64,000 nucleotides of DNA from UBA6055 sp965203755 (GTDB taxonomy: Bacteria; Chloroflexota; Anaerolineae; Aggregatilineales; Phototrophicaceae), in contig OZ241910.1 of the NCBI GenBank assembly GCA_965203755.1, positions 62,001-126,000 of the forward strand, written 5' to 3'. Shown piece by piece: positions 32,473 through 41,842 of the stretch; position 1 is the first letter of the stretch; each line of letters begins with the position of its first letter. The notes beneath the pieces were generated by a model that saw only the letters and a list, made by a program, of their open reading frames with translations, searched no databases and was not told the origin of the DNA. Position numbers and translations under genes: made by a program.

Positions 32473-34016
32473 CAATCCCAAATGCCGCCCATTTCCCAGA
32501 TGGTCATTTGCGCCTTTGCCGCGCCGCCAATCGCAGACAGGTTCAAACCCAAAGCGTCTTGGCGCGTTGGATAAATCCGACTGGTCATCGTCAGGCGCTC
32601 ATTGGCATAAATCTCGATGACCGATTTGTCCAAATAAAGGGTCAAATCCAGCGCCTCGCCGTCAGCCAGAGCCAGTTCGCATTCGCAGGGGTCAAGCATC
32701 ACGTCGGCGGCGGCGCTTGACCGTTCTCGAATCAAGCGCAAAACGCCGGCTTGGAAATCATAGACCAGTTCGGTCTGCTCTTCGCCGTCGGGAGTGCGCC
32801 TGAACTGGATGACAAGCTGCTTGCAGTTGGCTTCCGTGACTCGACAGGCAATTTCCAGACAATCGCCGGCCGCGCCTCCGAGCGCGTCCGAGCATTCAGC
32901 AGTCACAGATACGGCGCCCTCAAACAGCGCGGCCTTTCGCAGCTGCCCAAGTTCAGCTATGGGTTTAACGATGAGATGGTTATCATCACCAAGCGCGATT
33001 TCACGCGGCAGCGTCAAACAGGAAGCCCAGCCGGCCTTGACGTATTGGTTTCGGCTGCGCGCCTCGCGGATCCAGCCCCACATCAGCCAGCGGCCGGAAG
33101 GATCGCGCAGACTGTTGGGCGCATAAAAGACGTCGCCGCCATCCAGCCGCGCCGCCGCGCCGTCGGGGCTGAATTGATGATTGGCATAATCGCCCAGCCA
33201 ATACAGCGGCCGGCTGTGAGGCGACACAGCCAGCATGTGCTTGGCGCCCAAATCGAGGAAGTTGGGACATTCCCAGTTGATGCCGCTTTCTTCGGGGCGG
33301 CCGGTGTAAAGCGGATTCAGATATTCCCAGTCGATTAAATCCGGCGAGCGGTACAGCAAAGCGACTCCGCCCTGCCCTTTGATGCCCGAACCCAGCGCCA
33401 TATACCAGCGGCCATCGTCCTCTTGCCACAGAAAAGGATCGCGGAAGCCAATCAAATCCAGGCCGGGCGGCGGCCTGGCGATGACTGGATTGTTGGGATG
33501 CTTCTGCCAAGTTTGCAGGCCGTCAGCGCTGGTGGCGATGCACTGGGTTTCGCGGTCAACCTCGAGGATGTACTCATCGCTGTATCCCTGCGGAATCTGC
33601 TGTCGGTCCGATGCGGGCGGAGCGTCATCGCGCAGATGCAGATCAAGGTTGGCGACAGCTGAATACATCATAGTCGGCGTCCCGTTGTGAATGACGACGC
33701 TGCCTGACCAGACGCCGGCGCCGTCATAGCTGCCGGGCGTCGGCATCATCGCCATCGGACAGTGCTGCCAATGCACCAAATCAGGACTGCGGGCATGGCC
33801 CCAGCCTATCGGCCCGAAGTCGGGGAGGCGCGGATTGTGCTGGAAGAACATGTGATAAAAGCCGTCATAATAGACCGGGCCGTTGGGGTCGTTGATCCAG
33901 TTGGCGCGGGTCATCAGATGATAGATGGGACGGTGCGGATCATCGCTGATTTTGGTGGCGGCCGCGGCCACGGCTTGATTGGCCCCTTCGAGAATTTGTG
34001 AATATGATTCGGTCAT
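32472..34016 (-). CDS. Glycoside hydrolase family 32 (beta-fructosidase)
   Basis: A 514-residue GH32 enzyme that splits beta-fructosides such as sucrose, inulin or levan. The three catalytic-site motifs are present: WINDPNG with nucleophile Asp43, FRDP near residue 195, and WECPNF (acid/base Glu) near 247. The C-terminal beta-sandwich domain is complete. No signal peptide, so it works on imported sugar. Its ATG overlaps the stop of the small gene before it (ATGA), and the AAAGGAG site lies inside that gene's last codons. A sugar importer lies some way upstream (38602-41830), but no direct operon link is shown. Confidence 0.92.
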   Translation of the reverse strand: MTESYSQILEGANQAVAAAATKISDDPHRPIYHLMTRANWINDPNGPVYYDGFYHMFFQHNPRLPDFGPIGWGHARSPDLVHWQHCPMAMMPTPGSYDGAGVWSGSVVIHNGTPTMMYSAVANLDLHLRDDAPPASDRQQIPQGYSDEYILEVDRETQCIATSADGLQTWQKHPNNPVIARPPPGLDLIGFRDPFLWQEDDGRWYMALGSGIKGQGGVALLYRSPDLIDWEYLNPLYTGRPEESGINWECPNFLDLGAKHMLAVSPHSRPLYWLGDYANHQFSPDGAAARLDGGDVFYAPNSLRDPSGRWLMWGWIREARSRNQYVKAGWASCLTLPREIALGDDNHLIVKPIAELGQLRKAALFEGAVSVTAECSDALGGAAGDCLEIACRVTEANCKQLVIQFRRTPDGEEQTELVYDFQAGVLRLIRERSSAAADVMLDPCECELALADGEALDLTLYLDKSVIEIYANERLTMTSRIYPTRQDALGLNLSAIGGAAKAQMTIWEMGGIWD

Positions 34017-34360
34017 GTCGTCTCCTTTAAGGGTGCGGCGTATTCAATCGCGCCGATATCACAGCCGGCGCCCTGCGGTCTTGCCGTGCCAATTTGGTCG
34101 GTTTCCGGGCAGTAATCATCATCAGCGGCGTCAATTATTGACGCCATTGCCAACAGAGCAATGCCCAAGAGAACGATAAGCAAGTATTTCAGAAGTGTTT
34201 GACGTCTGTTTTCAGCGCGAACCTTTGCCATGCTCTCCGGCGACAAAGCATGTTTGGAATGCTTATGTGTCTGCTGTGTCAGCTTTGCTTCCACTCTGTT
34301 TTCTGGCGTATAATTCATTGCGTGGAGAAAATTGGGCTTCTGCGGTTTGCTTCCTTTCAT
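34013..34360 (-). CDS. Small membrane protein fused to a CSLREA C-terminal tail (copy E)
   Basis: A 115-residue hybrid. Residues 1-52 are polar and basic, then one hydrophobic span (about 55-75, LLKYLLIVLLGIALLAM). From about residue 77 it continues IIDAADDDYCPETDQIG to CDIGAIEYAAP, the ending of CSLREA proteins, in frame, then LKETT. No CSLREA signal or beta-helix precedes it. The leader GGGCAGAAAGGA (34370-34380) is that of the small-membrane-protein family at 20-700. The stop overlaps the GH32 start. The tail would face outward if the span is oriented by the positive-inside rule. Confidence 0.75.
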   Translation of the reverse strand: MKGSKPQKPNFLHAMNYTPENRVEAKLTQQTHKHSKHALSPESMAKVRAENRRQTLLKYLLIVLLGIALLAMASIIDAADDDYCPETDQIGTARPQGAGCDIGAIEYAAPLKETT

Positions 34361-34405
34361 GTCAGTTAGTCCTTTCTGCCCTTACAGACGGAGGGCATAT
34401 TCATT

Positions 34406-36853
34406 TTATTCTATTGCATATAAGCGGCCCTCCGGCGTGCTTGTCGGCTGATAGCCAGGCAGCGGCAGCAGCCGTTGATGAATGATGTCAAGCATCCCGT
34501 CCTTGCTGGGAAAGAAGCTGTCCTCCAGTTCAGCCGGCGGCGTGATCCAGTTGCGCGAACCCAAAACCGCCGCCGGCCCATCCAAAAAATCAAAAGCCAG
34601 CTGGTTGATATTGGAAGCCATCGTATGCAAAAAAGAGCCGCGTTCAGTGGCATCCGACGTCAGCAGAACCCGACCCGTCTTCCGAACCGACTGAATGATT
34701 TTGTCATAGTTAAGCGGATTCAGGAAACGAACATCAATCACTTCCGCGCTGACGCCATGTCTGTCCTCAAGTTCATCAGCCGCCTGCAAGGCGCGGTAGA
34801 GGGCGGCGCCGATGGTTATGATGGTGAGGTCTTCCCCTTGCCGATGCACTTGCGGCTCGCCCTCTTCAATCTCATAATAATCCAGCGGCACGCCCTGCGG
34901 GAACAGAACTTCAGGCTGGCTGTAGAGACGCTGGCTTTCAAAGAAAACAACTGGATCCGTGCCGCGCAGCGCCAGATTGAGCATCCCCTTGGCATCATAG
35001 GGGGTCGCCGGGAAAAAGACTTTCAAGCCCGGAATATGGGCGGCGATTGAACTCCAGTCCTGCGAATGCTGCGCGCCGTACTTCATCCCCACCGACACCC
35101 GCAGCGTCAGCGGCATCTTGAGGACATTGGCGGACATCGCCTGCCACTTGGCCATCTGGTTAAAAATCTCATCGCCGGCGCGGCCCATGAAATCACAGTA
35201 CATCAACTCGGCCACGACCCGCCCGCCCGCCAGCGCATAGCCAACCGCCGTCCCGACAATCGCCGCTTCGGATATCGGGCTGTTGAAGAGACGGTGATAG
35301 GGAATGGCTTCCGTCAGCCCGCGGTAAGCGCCAAACGCGCCGCCCCAGTCGCGGTTCTCCTCGCCATAGGCGATCATGGTCGGGTCTTGATAATAACGAT
35401 GCAGCATGGCCTCAAAGATGGCTTCGGCATAAGTCAGGGTCTTCAGCCGCGGCAAGGCCTTGCCGGCCTGATCCAGCCCAAAGCGATGCTTGCCGGCCGT
35501 GATCTTGAGTCGGGTGTCAGCCATCGGCAGCGATACCTCGGGCTGGCGGTCGTCCAGCGCATCCGCCTTTTGATTGGAGAACATCATAGCGCCTATCGAA
35601 ACGCGGGCGGGATTGAGACGCGGCGAAACAGCCAAAGAAACGGCGGCGCGCACGGTTTCGCTGATGACTTCGACGACGGATTCGCGCCGGCTTTCCAGCC
35701 GCGCTTCGTCGGCATGACCGTTTGCCCGCAGATATTCGCCAAAGGCGCGGATGGAATCCTGCTGGCGCCACCGTTCCACTTCGGCGCGTCCGCGGTAGGA
35801 CGAGGCGTCGCTGGGCGAGTGGCCGCTGTAGCGATAGGTGATCACATCCAGCAGCGCCGGGCCGCGCCCTTCCAGCAGGAGCGCTTTTTTGCGCCGGGTG
35901 GCATCGGCGACCGCCAGCGGATTATAGCCATCGACGCGCTCGGCGTGCATGGCGGCGGCGTTAAGGCCCAGCCCAACGCGCGCCAAGATGCCAAAGCCCA
36001 AGGTTTCGCCCTGCGGCTGGCCGCCCATGCCATAAAAATTATTGACAAAGTTGAACAGAACCGGCGGCGCCCCGCCCAGTTCCTTGTCCCAAAGTGTATG
36101 ATACTGATCCATGGCGGCGAAGTTCATCGCTTCCCAGACTGGGCCGCTGGCAATCGACGAATCGCCCAGGTTGGCGATGACTGCGCCGGGCTTGCGATTG
36201 ATCCGCTTGAAAAGCGCCATGCCGACGGCGATGCCAGCCGAGCCGCCGACAATCGCGTTGTTGGGCATGATGCCAAAGGGCGGAAAGAAGGCGTGCATCG
36301 AACCGCCCATGCCCTTGTTAAAACCATTTTCACGGGCGAATATCTCGGCGTAAACGCCATAGATTAAATAGCTCTGCGCCAAGGATTGAATATCGGCGGC
36401 CTTGGCGAAGGTCTCGACCGCCCGCAGCGCCTTGCCGTCCATATAGCTTTCCATGATGTGCAGCAGCCGCGCCGCGTCCAGCTGGCGGATGGCCGACAGG
36501 CCTTTCGCCAGAATCTCGCCATGGCTGCGGTGCGAGCCAAGGATGAAATCATCGGGGCCCAAAACCGCGCTTTGCCCGACAGCGGCGGCTTCCTGACCGA
36601 TGGACAGATGCGCCGGGCCGCGGTGCGTATAGCGGATTCCACGATAAATCCCGTCCTTTTTGAAGCCGTCGAGCGCCGTCTCGAACTCGCGGATCAAGAG
36701 CATGTCTTGGTGCATATTGACCAAATCGGCGCGGGTGTAATGTTTCGCTTCCGCTATTGGATCCGGCTGATAAGCATTGACCGGAATATCGGGCGCATGA
36801 AGACGGTCGCGGCGCCGAACTTCATGCGGGTCAATCGCGAGCGATTTCGGCAT
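34406..36853 (-). CDS. 2-oxoacid dehydrogenase E1, alpha-beta fusion
   Basis: An 815-residue thiamine diphosphate enzyme. The first 400 residues are E1 alpha (LIREFETALDGFKKDG; GDSSIASGPVWEAMNF and VNNFYGMGGQPQGET for thiamine diphosphate). The rest, from about 470, is E1 beta (TYAEAIFEAML, YGEENRDWGGAFGAYRGL, PLNYDKIIQSVRKTGR). It decarboxylates a 2-oxoacid and passes the acyl group to the lipoyl group of the E2 encoded 15 bases upstream. Pyruvate, branched-chain oxoacids or acetoin cannot be told apart by eye. E3 (lipoamide dehydrogenase) is not in the window. AAAGGAGCG precedes the start. Confidence 0.9.
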   Translation of the reverse strand: MPKSLAIDPHEVRRRDRLHAPDIPVNAYQPDPIAEAKHYTRADLVNMHQDMLLIREFETALDGFKKDGIYRGIRYTHRGPAHLSIGQEAAAVGQSAVLGPDDFILGSHRSHGEILAKGLSAIRQLDAARLLHIMESYMDGKALRAVETFAKAADIQSLAQSYLIYGVYAEIFARENGFNKGMGGSMHAFFPPFGIMPNNAIVGGSAGIAVGMALFKRINRKPGAVIANLGDSSIASGPVWEAMNFAAMDQYHTLWDKELGGAPPVLFNFVNNFYGMGGQPQGETLGFGILARVGLGLNAAAMHAERVDGYNPLAVADATRRKKALLLEGRGPALLDVITYRYSGHSPSDASSYRGRAEVERWRQQDSIRAFGEYLRANGHADEARLESRRESVVEVISETVRAAVSLAVSPRLNPARVSIGAMMFSNQKADALDDRQPEVSLPMADTRLKITAGKHRFGLDQAGKALPRLKTLTYAEAIFEAMLHRYYQDPTMIAYGEENRDWGGAFGAYRGLTEAIPYHRLFNSPISEAAIVGTAVGYALAGGRVVAELMYCDFMGRAGDEIFNQMAKWQAMSANVLKMPLTLRVSVGMKYGAQHSQDWSSIAAHIPGLKVFFPATPYDAKGMLNLALRGTDPVVFFESQRLYSQPEVLFPQGVPLDYYEIEEGEPQVHRQGEDLTIITIGAALYRALQAADELEDRHGVSAEVIDVRFLNPLNYDKIIQSVRKTGRVLLTSDATERGSFLHTMASNINQLAFDFLDGPAAVLGSRNWITPPAELEDSFFPSKDGMLDIIHQRLLPLPGYQPTSTPEGRLYAIE

Positions 36854-36868
36854 GGCGCGCTCCTTTCG

Positions 36869-38104
36869 CTAACCGGCAAGCAGCAAGTCGATGCGCGCCA
36901 GATTTTTTGTCAATTCAGCTAGGAAACGGGCAGCCGGCGCGCCATCAACAGCCTGATGGTTGATGGTCAGCGAGAAACCGATATGCGGGACGAATGCGAC
37001 GTCATTTTCGACCGGCATCGGCTTTAGATTGATGCTGCCGGCCCCAAGTATCGCTACCTGCGGCGGGTTGAGCAGCGGTGTAAAACTCTCGATGCCCAGG
37101 CCGCCCATGTTCGTCATGGTGAAACTGCCGCCGCTTAGCTCCTCGGGACGGATGCTGCCCTCCCGACAGGCTAAGGCCAGCCGATGGGTTTCTGCCGATA
37201 GCTGTTTCAAACTTAGCGAGTTGGCATGGCGAATCACCGGCGCCATCAAGCCGCCCCGGGTATCGACCGCCATGCCTAGGCTGACTGCTTGATGCTGATA
37301 GAGGGTCTCATTTTCAAAGACGGCGTTCAGCGCGGGGAAATCGGGCAAGGTCTGCGCCAAAACATACATGAGCAAATCATTGATGTTCACCTGCCGCAGA
37401 CCCAAGTCTTCGTCGCTGTTTTTAAGCCGCCGACGAAAGGCAACAAGCGCCGTGGCATCGGCTGAAACGTTCAAGGTAAGCTGGGCGGTGGTTTGCGCCG
37501 ATTCAAGCATCCGTTTGGCGATGGTCTTGCGAATGCCCCGCAGCGGGAGCGCTTGAATCACCGCCGGTTTTTCATGGCGGGCAGACGCCAGATGGGTCTT
37601 GGTCACACGGCTGTCGATTGGGATATCAGCGCCCATTTCGTATTCCCCGCCAGCAAGCATCGCCACCGGGGATATCTTCACCTGACTGACGATAGCCGCC
37701 TCAATATCCCGTTCGATAATCCGTCCATTGGGCCCGCTGCCTGACACCTGCCGATAATCAATGCCTTTGCGCCGCGCCAAATTTTTTGCCCGGGGCGAAA
37801 TAAACACCGGCTTCGTCGGCGCGGGGCTGCTCGCTGTGGCTGGCATCAATTCAGCAAAGGATTCCCCAGCTTGACCGACCGCGGCGATGTTTTCAAGCAC
37901 CGGCACCTCATCTCCCTCCTCGAAAAACTGCGCCAGCAATACACCGGACACCGTGCTTTCAACTTCCAGCGCCGCTTTGTCAGTTTCGATTTCGCAGAGG
38001 GGTTCGCCGGCGGCGATGCTTTCGCCGACAGCGACAAGCCAAGCCAGCAGGATAGCGCTTTCGACAGTATTTCCCAATTTGGGCATGACAATCGCTTGTG
38101 CCAT
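36869..38104 (-). CDS. Dihydrolipoamide acyltransferase E2
   Basis: A 411-residue E2. One lipoyl domain (residues 1 to about 80; lipoylated Lys43 in IETDKAALEVES) is followed by a Pro/Ala linker, a peripheral-subunit-binding domain (ISPRAKNLARRKGIDYRQV, about 103-121) and a catalytic domain ending INHQAVDGAPAARFLAEL, with His and Asp in the usual HxxxDG order. It transfers acyl groups from lipoate to CoA. It lies upstream of E1 in one operon. Only a single lipoyl domain is present, which is typical for bacterial PDH/BCDH of this kind. Confidence 0.92.
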   Translation of the reverse strand: MAQAIVMPKLGNTVESAILLAWLVAVGESIAAGEPLCEIETDKAALEVESTVSGVLLAQFFEEGDEVPVLENIAAVGQAGESFAELMPATASSPAPTKPVFISPRAKNLARRKGIDYRQVSGSGPNGRIIERDIEAAIVSQVKISPVAMLAGGEYEMGADIPIDSRVTKTHLASARHEKPAVIQALPLRGIRKTIAKRMLESAQTTAQLTLNVSADATALVAFRRRLKNSDEDLGLRQVNINDLLMYVLAQTLPDFPALNAVFENETLYQHQAVSLGMAVDTRGGLMAPVIRHANSLSLKQLSAETHRLALACREGSIRPEELSGGSFTMTNMGGLGIESFTPLLNPPQVAILGAGSINLKPMPVENDVAFVPHIGFSLTINHQAVDGAPAARFLAELTKNLARIDLLLAG

Positions 38105-38162
38105 ACATCGCCCTCAAGCTGACTGCATCATCAATCGCCGCTTGTCACATACTGCTGCATAT

Positions 38163-38519
38163 CTATCCCTTTGACCACTTTGTGCCATCGGGTAAGGTCG
38201 TATGGATGTTAACGCGTGCTAACCACAAGTTCGCACCCGACAAGTCCGCATCGGTCAAGTCCGCACCCGACAAGTCCGCATCGGTCAAGTCCGCACCCGA
38301 CAAGTTCGCAGCCCATAGGTATGCACCCGACAAGTCCGCACCCGACAAGTTCGCTTCCGACAAGTCCGAGCCCACCAAGTTCGCGTGAAACAAGTTGGCA
38401 TTGGACAGGTTGACCAAGTTAAAATCTATACCGATTAAATCCTGACCTTGCAAATTGATTCCGCGCAGGTCAAGGTAGCGTGCCACAATCTCTTGCTTTG
38501 TCCAGGGTTTGCGTTTCAT
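38163..38519 (-). CDS. Pentapeptide-repeat protein
   Basis: A 118-residue protein. Residues 1-25 are basic; about 26-100 are 15 consecutive A(D/N)LxX pentapeptides (LSEAN LSGAD LSGAY ...), which form a square right-handed beta-helix. Several repeats are nearly identical at DNA level, giving a regular pattern of about 15 bases around 38225-38345, so the array is recent. The leader GGCAGGAAAGGA (38528-38540) is shared with unrelated small genes. No partner gene is obvious; such proteins sometimes mimic DNA or act as scaffolds. Function unknown. Confidence 0.8.
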   Translation of the reverse strand: MKRKPWTKQEIVARYLDLRGINLQGQDLIGIDFNLVNLSNANLFHANLVGSDLSEANLSGADLSGAYLWAANLSGADLTDADLSGADLTDADLSGANLWLARVNIHTTLPDGTKWSKG

Positions 38520-38601
38520 AGCGATTATCCTTTCCTGCCCTCACCATGAGAACAACTCATCTTACCATGGCCTTGCCCGCCTAAAGTTCCGCCGGCTTGA
38601 C

Positions 38602-39465
38602 CTATCCCTTTAGGCTGCCGGAAGCCGTCACGCCGGTGATGAGATGTTTTTGCCCGAAATAGAAGACAGCCAGCATCGGGACAATCATCAACATGGAGAA
38701 CGTCATCACCATGTTCAGGCTGCTGTCAGATCCTTCGAATCCTTTCAGAGCGTTTAGACCCAGCGCCAGTGTCCACAACTCTTGATTGGAACCCAGGTAA
38801 ATCAAAGGGTTGAGGAAATCATTCCAGGCGAATTCAAAGGCAAAGATCGAGACAGCTGCGATGACGGGTCGTGACATCGGCATGAAGATACGCCACCAGA
38901 CGCCAAACTCGGAGCAGCCGTCAATGCGGGCAGAGTCATAAATTTCGTTCGGAATACCGCGGAAAAACTGGCGATACAGGAAAATATAGAAGGCATTGTG
39001 CCCCAGTATGCGCGGCAAGACGAGCGGCCCAAAAGTTCGCGTCCAGCCAATTTCGTCAAAAAACAAAAATAAAGGGATGATTCGCACCACATAAGGCAGC
39101 ATCATCGTCGCCAGCAGAATGCCAAACAGGTATTGCCGTCCGGGAAAGGGAATGCGGGCAAAGGCATAACCGGCCAGGGTACAGGGCACCAAAGCGCCAA
39201 ATAAGGACGCGGCAACGATGATGAGGGTGTTGCGAGTGTATTTGCCGATTGGACGTATTTCAAACAGATTGGGATAATTTTCAAAGGCAACCGGATCAGG
39301 AATTAACTCCAATCGGCGAATGGATACTTTGTCGCGGGTTTTGAGCGATGTCGAAACAGTCCATAACAAGGGCACCATCATCACAACCGCGCCGACAGTC
39401 AGGACAGCATAGACAAATACTTGGCGGATCAATTTGGCCTTTGGATTCTGAATCATAAAATGCAC
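38602..39465 (-). CDS. Carbohydrate ABC transporter permease (MalG type)
   Basis: A 287-residue permease with six spans; the EAA loop is YDSARIDGCSEFGVWWRIFM (about 185-205). Start at M1 or M4. It is the final gene of the third sugar importer in this window. No ATPase gene is nearby. The family and partner are clear; the substrate is not. Confidence 0.88.
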   Translation of the reverse strand: MHFMIQNPKAKLIRQVFVYAVLTVGAVVMMVPLLWTVSTSLKTRDKVSIRRLELIPDPVAFENYPNLFEIRPIGKYTRNTLIIVAASLFGALVPCTLAGYAFARIPFPGRQYLFGILLATMMLPYVVRIIPLFLFFDEIGWTRTFGPLVLPRILGHNAFYIFLYRQFFRGIPNEIYDSARIDGCSEFGVWWRIFMPMSRPVIAAVSIFAFEFAWNDFLNPLIYLGSNQELWTLALGLNALKGFEGSDSSLNMVMTFSMLMIVPMLAVFYFGQKHLITGVTASGSLKG

Positions 39466-39492
39466 TCTTTAACAAGCGGACAGATTAAGAGT

Positions 39493-40473
39493 TTAGGTAT
39501 TGTCTTCTTCGCCATCCCCATAGAACACCCAGCGATTGGAGGTATAGACCAAGGCAACTGTTAGCACAAAGATGATGCTGAATAAGATGGCGGACAAGGC
39601 GGCGGCATACCCAAATTCAAAGTCGCGGAAGGCTTTGTTGTAGACATGCAGCATAAAGACCAGGCCGGATTGCAAGGGGCCGCCATTGACATCGAGCATG
39701 ATGAAGACCTGCGTAAAGACCTGAAAGCCGCCAATCACCCCAATGAGCAGGTTAAAAAAGATAGTGGGTGTCATCAAGGGAACGGTGATATGGCGCAGGC
39801 GATGCCAGCTGTTACCGCCGTCGATGGCAACAGCCTCGTACAAATCATCGGGGATACTCTGCAAACCTGCCAGGAAGATAATCATCTGCCCGCCGAAACC
39901 CCATAGACTGAGGATGATGAGCGAGGGTTTGATCCAGTCAGGCGAGGACAGCCAACGCACTGGCGTGATGCCCACCAGCGCAAATAACTGATTGAACAAG
40001 CCGTAGCGGGTGTTAAGCAGACCGGCAAAAATGACTGTCGCCGCCACCAGTGGCACCACCGACGGCACATAAAACAGGGTGCGATAAAGCTGCATACCGC
40101 GTACCCGCATATTGAGCAGAAGGGCGATGAAGAAGGCAAATAACAATTTTAGAGGAACGCTGAAGCCCAAATAATAAACGGTATTGTATAAACTTTTTGA
40201 AAAGAGTTTATCTTTGATAAAAATCTCGGCGTAGTTTTCCAAGCCGATCCAAGGCGGGGCGCCGATAGTCCCGATTTGATAATCGGTAAAACTCAAGTAA
40301 AGGTTGTAGACAAAGGGCATCAAGTCAAAGATGATAAAGCCGGCAAACCAAGGCAGGATAAACAGAAAGCCGATCAAGCTGCGATGACGGAACCAAAATT
40401 CAGACAGTCGGGCCCGCAGTGGGGCCCGACTGCCGCTTGTCTGTAAAGCAGGCGCTGCGCTGCCGCTAGCCAT
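39493..40473 (-). CDS. Sugar ABC transporter permease (MalF type)
   Basis: About 326 residues from the ATG at 40473. It overlaps the end of the binding-protein gene (GATGGCTAG), so translation is coupled; a start 54 bases upstream would overlap that gene by about 60 bases. Six spans; EAA loop YEAVAIDGGNSWHRLRHITV. The first 40 residues are Ala/Ser/Arg-rich and cytoplasmic. It partners the MalG-type gene downstream. Confidence 0.87.
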   Translation of the reverse strand: MASGSAAPALQTSGSRAPLRARLSEFWFRHRSLIGFLFILPWFAGFIIFDLMPFVYNLYLSFTDYQIGTIGAPPWIGLENYAEIFIKDKLFSKSLYNTVYYLGFSVPLKLLFAFFIALLLNMRVRGMQLYRTLFYVPSVVPLVAATVIFAGLLNTRYGLFNQLFALVGITPVRWLSSPDWIKPSLIILSLWGFGGQMIIFLAGLQSIPDDLYEAVAIDGGNSWHRLRHITVPLMTPTIFFNLLIGVIGGFQVFTQVFIMLDVNGGPLQSGLVFMLHVYNKAFRDFEFGYAAALSAILFSIIFVLTVALVYTSNRWVFYGDGEEDNT

Positions 40474-41830
40474 CAAATTCGTTCCAGAATTCGTCAAGGA
40501 GGGCTTGACCTTCGGCCGCGGCATCATTCAAAGCATCTTCCGCTGACTTCATGCCGAAGAAGGCTTCTTCGATATTATTGCTCAAGACTTCGGCAATTTG
40601 CCCCTGCACTGGCGTAATCGGAACTGAAGTATCGGTCGCCAGGCCTTCCAGCACGGTCGCCCAATAGGGATTGGCATCGTAATAAGCGGGATTCTCGTTG
40701 CATTCGCGCACTGGCGAAGGGCGGCTTTGGGCAAACAGGAAGGCACAGCCGCCGAGCGGATGCATACCGATAAACTCGGCGAACTTGTAGGCTGCCGCCT
40801 GCTTTTCTGGTGGGTGGACCGCTGGAATGGTGTAAGCCCAGCCACCGCTGAAACCATAGCCGGTAACCCCAGCATGGCTGGCGTCGGGATTGTCGCCATT
40901 GTAAGGACGCAGCATCACACCCCAGTGAGAGGCATCGGCGTATTTTTCCGGCGCGTTGACCTTGTAGTGCCCGAAGAAAGACGTGTTGACGCCAAGGAAA
41001 GCCAATTCGTTATCATAGAAGGGATGGTCGCCTTCGGCGAAGGAGGTGTCCTGGAAGAAATCGCTGACATTTTCCACCCCGCCATTGATGTTGTTGGTGA
41101 AGTTAATCATCCATTCCAGCGTTTCGATCCCTTCGGGGCTGTTAAAGGTCAAAGTGCGTCCATCGTCTGTGACATATTTGCCATTATTGGCATACAGCCA
41201 GGAGACGAAGTTGGAGTCCCCGCTGCCAACAGAAGCTCCCATAACATCAATGCCGAGCGGGTCGCCTTGCGTGATTGCCATCGACATTTCTTCAAGTTCC
41301 TGCCAGGTTTTGGGCGGACTTTCCGGATCAAAGCCGGCATCGGCCATCATTCCTTTGTTGTAGATGAACATACTGGTCAAGCCGCCGGCGGATGGCATCG
41401 GCAGACCGTAGAGTTGGCCGTTCCAGTATTGAATGCCGATCTCACCGTCATAGAAAACACTCAAATCAGTCCCGGCTTCTTCGACGAAAGCATCAATCGG
41501 GATAATGAGCCCTGAAATGGCAAATTGATAGGTTTCCGGGCGGGTGGTCATGATGATGCCAGGCGGATTGCTGCTGGCAGCGGCAGTCGCCAGCAGTTCG
41601 CTGCGGTTATCCCAAGGCTGAACTTGATTGATGATGCGGATGCAGGGATTTTCTGCCTGGAAGTGTCCGATGAGTTCGTCCATCAAAGCCTCGCGCGCCG
41701 CCCCCCACCAGTTCATAAATTCGAGTTCAATGACCTCGCCGGTACAATTTTGAGCGGCCGTCGGCGCAAGACCGAGGGACAGCAAGATGCCAAGAACGAT
41801 TGTCAGACGTACAAAGAGTGAATATCTCAT
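40466..41830 (-). CDS. Sugar-binding protein (family 1)
   Basis: About 454 residues from the start at 41830, which has TTGGAGAATCGC before it. A Sec signal (RYSLFVRLTIVLGILLSLG to AAQ, about residue 26) precedes FMNWWGAAREALMDEL and a family-1 fold. It is the first gene of the third sugar importer. The spacing is tight, with no hairpin between it and the first permease, unlike the two other importers in the window. Confidence 0.87.
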   Translation of the reverse strand: MRYSLFVRLTIVLGILLSLGLAPTAAQNCTGEVIELEFMNWWGAAREALMDELIGHFQAENPCIRIINQVQPWDNRSELLATAAASSNPPGIIMTTRPETYQFAISGLIIPIDAFVEEAGTDLSVFYDGEIGIQYWNGQLYGLPMPSAGGLTSMFIYNKGMMADAGFDPESPPKTWQELEEMSMAITQGDPLGIDVMGASVGSGDSNFVSWLYANNGKYVTDDGRTLTFNSPEGIETLEWMINFTNNINGGVENVSDFFQDTSFAEGDHPFYDNELAFLGVNTSFFGHYKVNAPEKYADASHWGVMLRPYNGDNPDASHAGVTGYGFSGGWAYTIPAVHPPEKQAAAYKFAEFIGMHPLGGCAFLFAQSRPSPVRECNENPAYYDANPYWATVLEGLATDTSVPITPVQGQIAEVLSNNIEEAFFGMKSAEDALNDAAAEGQALLDEFWNEFDG

Positions 41831-41842
41831 GCGATTCTCCAA

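Noticed and set aside
35066..36367. 433-codon plus-strand frame opposite the E1 gene
   Set aside because: Lies wholly inside a well-supported E1 protein and has no recognisable motifs; a result of high G+C third positions.
38220..38345. CRISPR-like regular short repeats
   Set aside because: The period is 15 bases with no unique spacers, and the minus strand encodes pentapeptides in frame.
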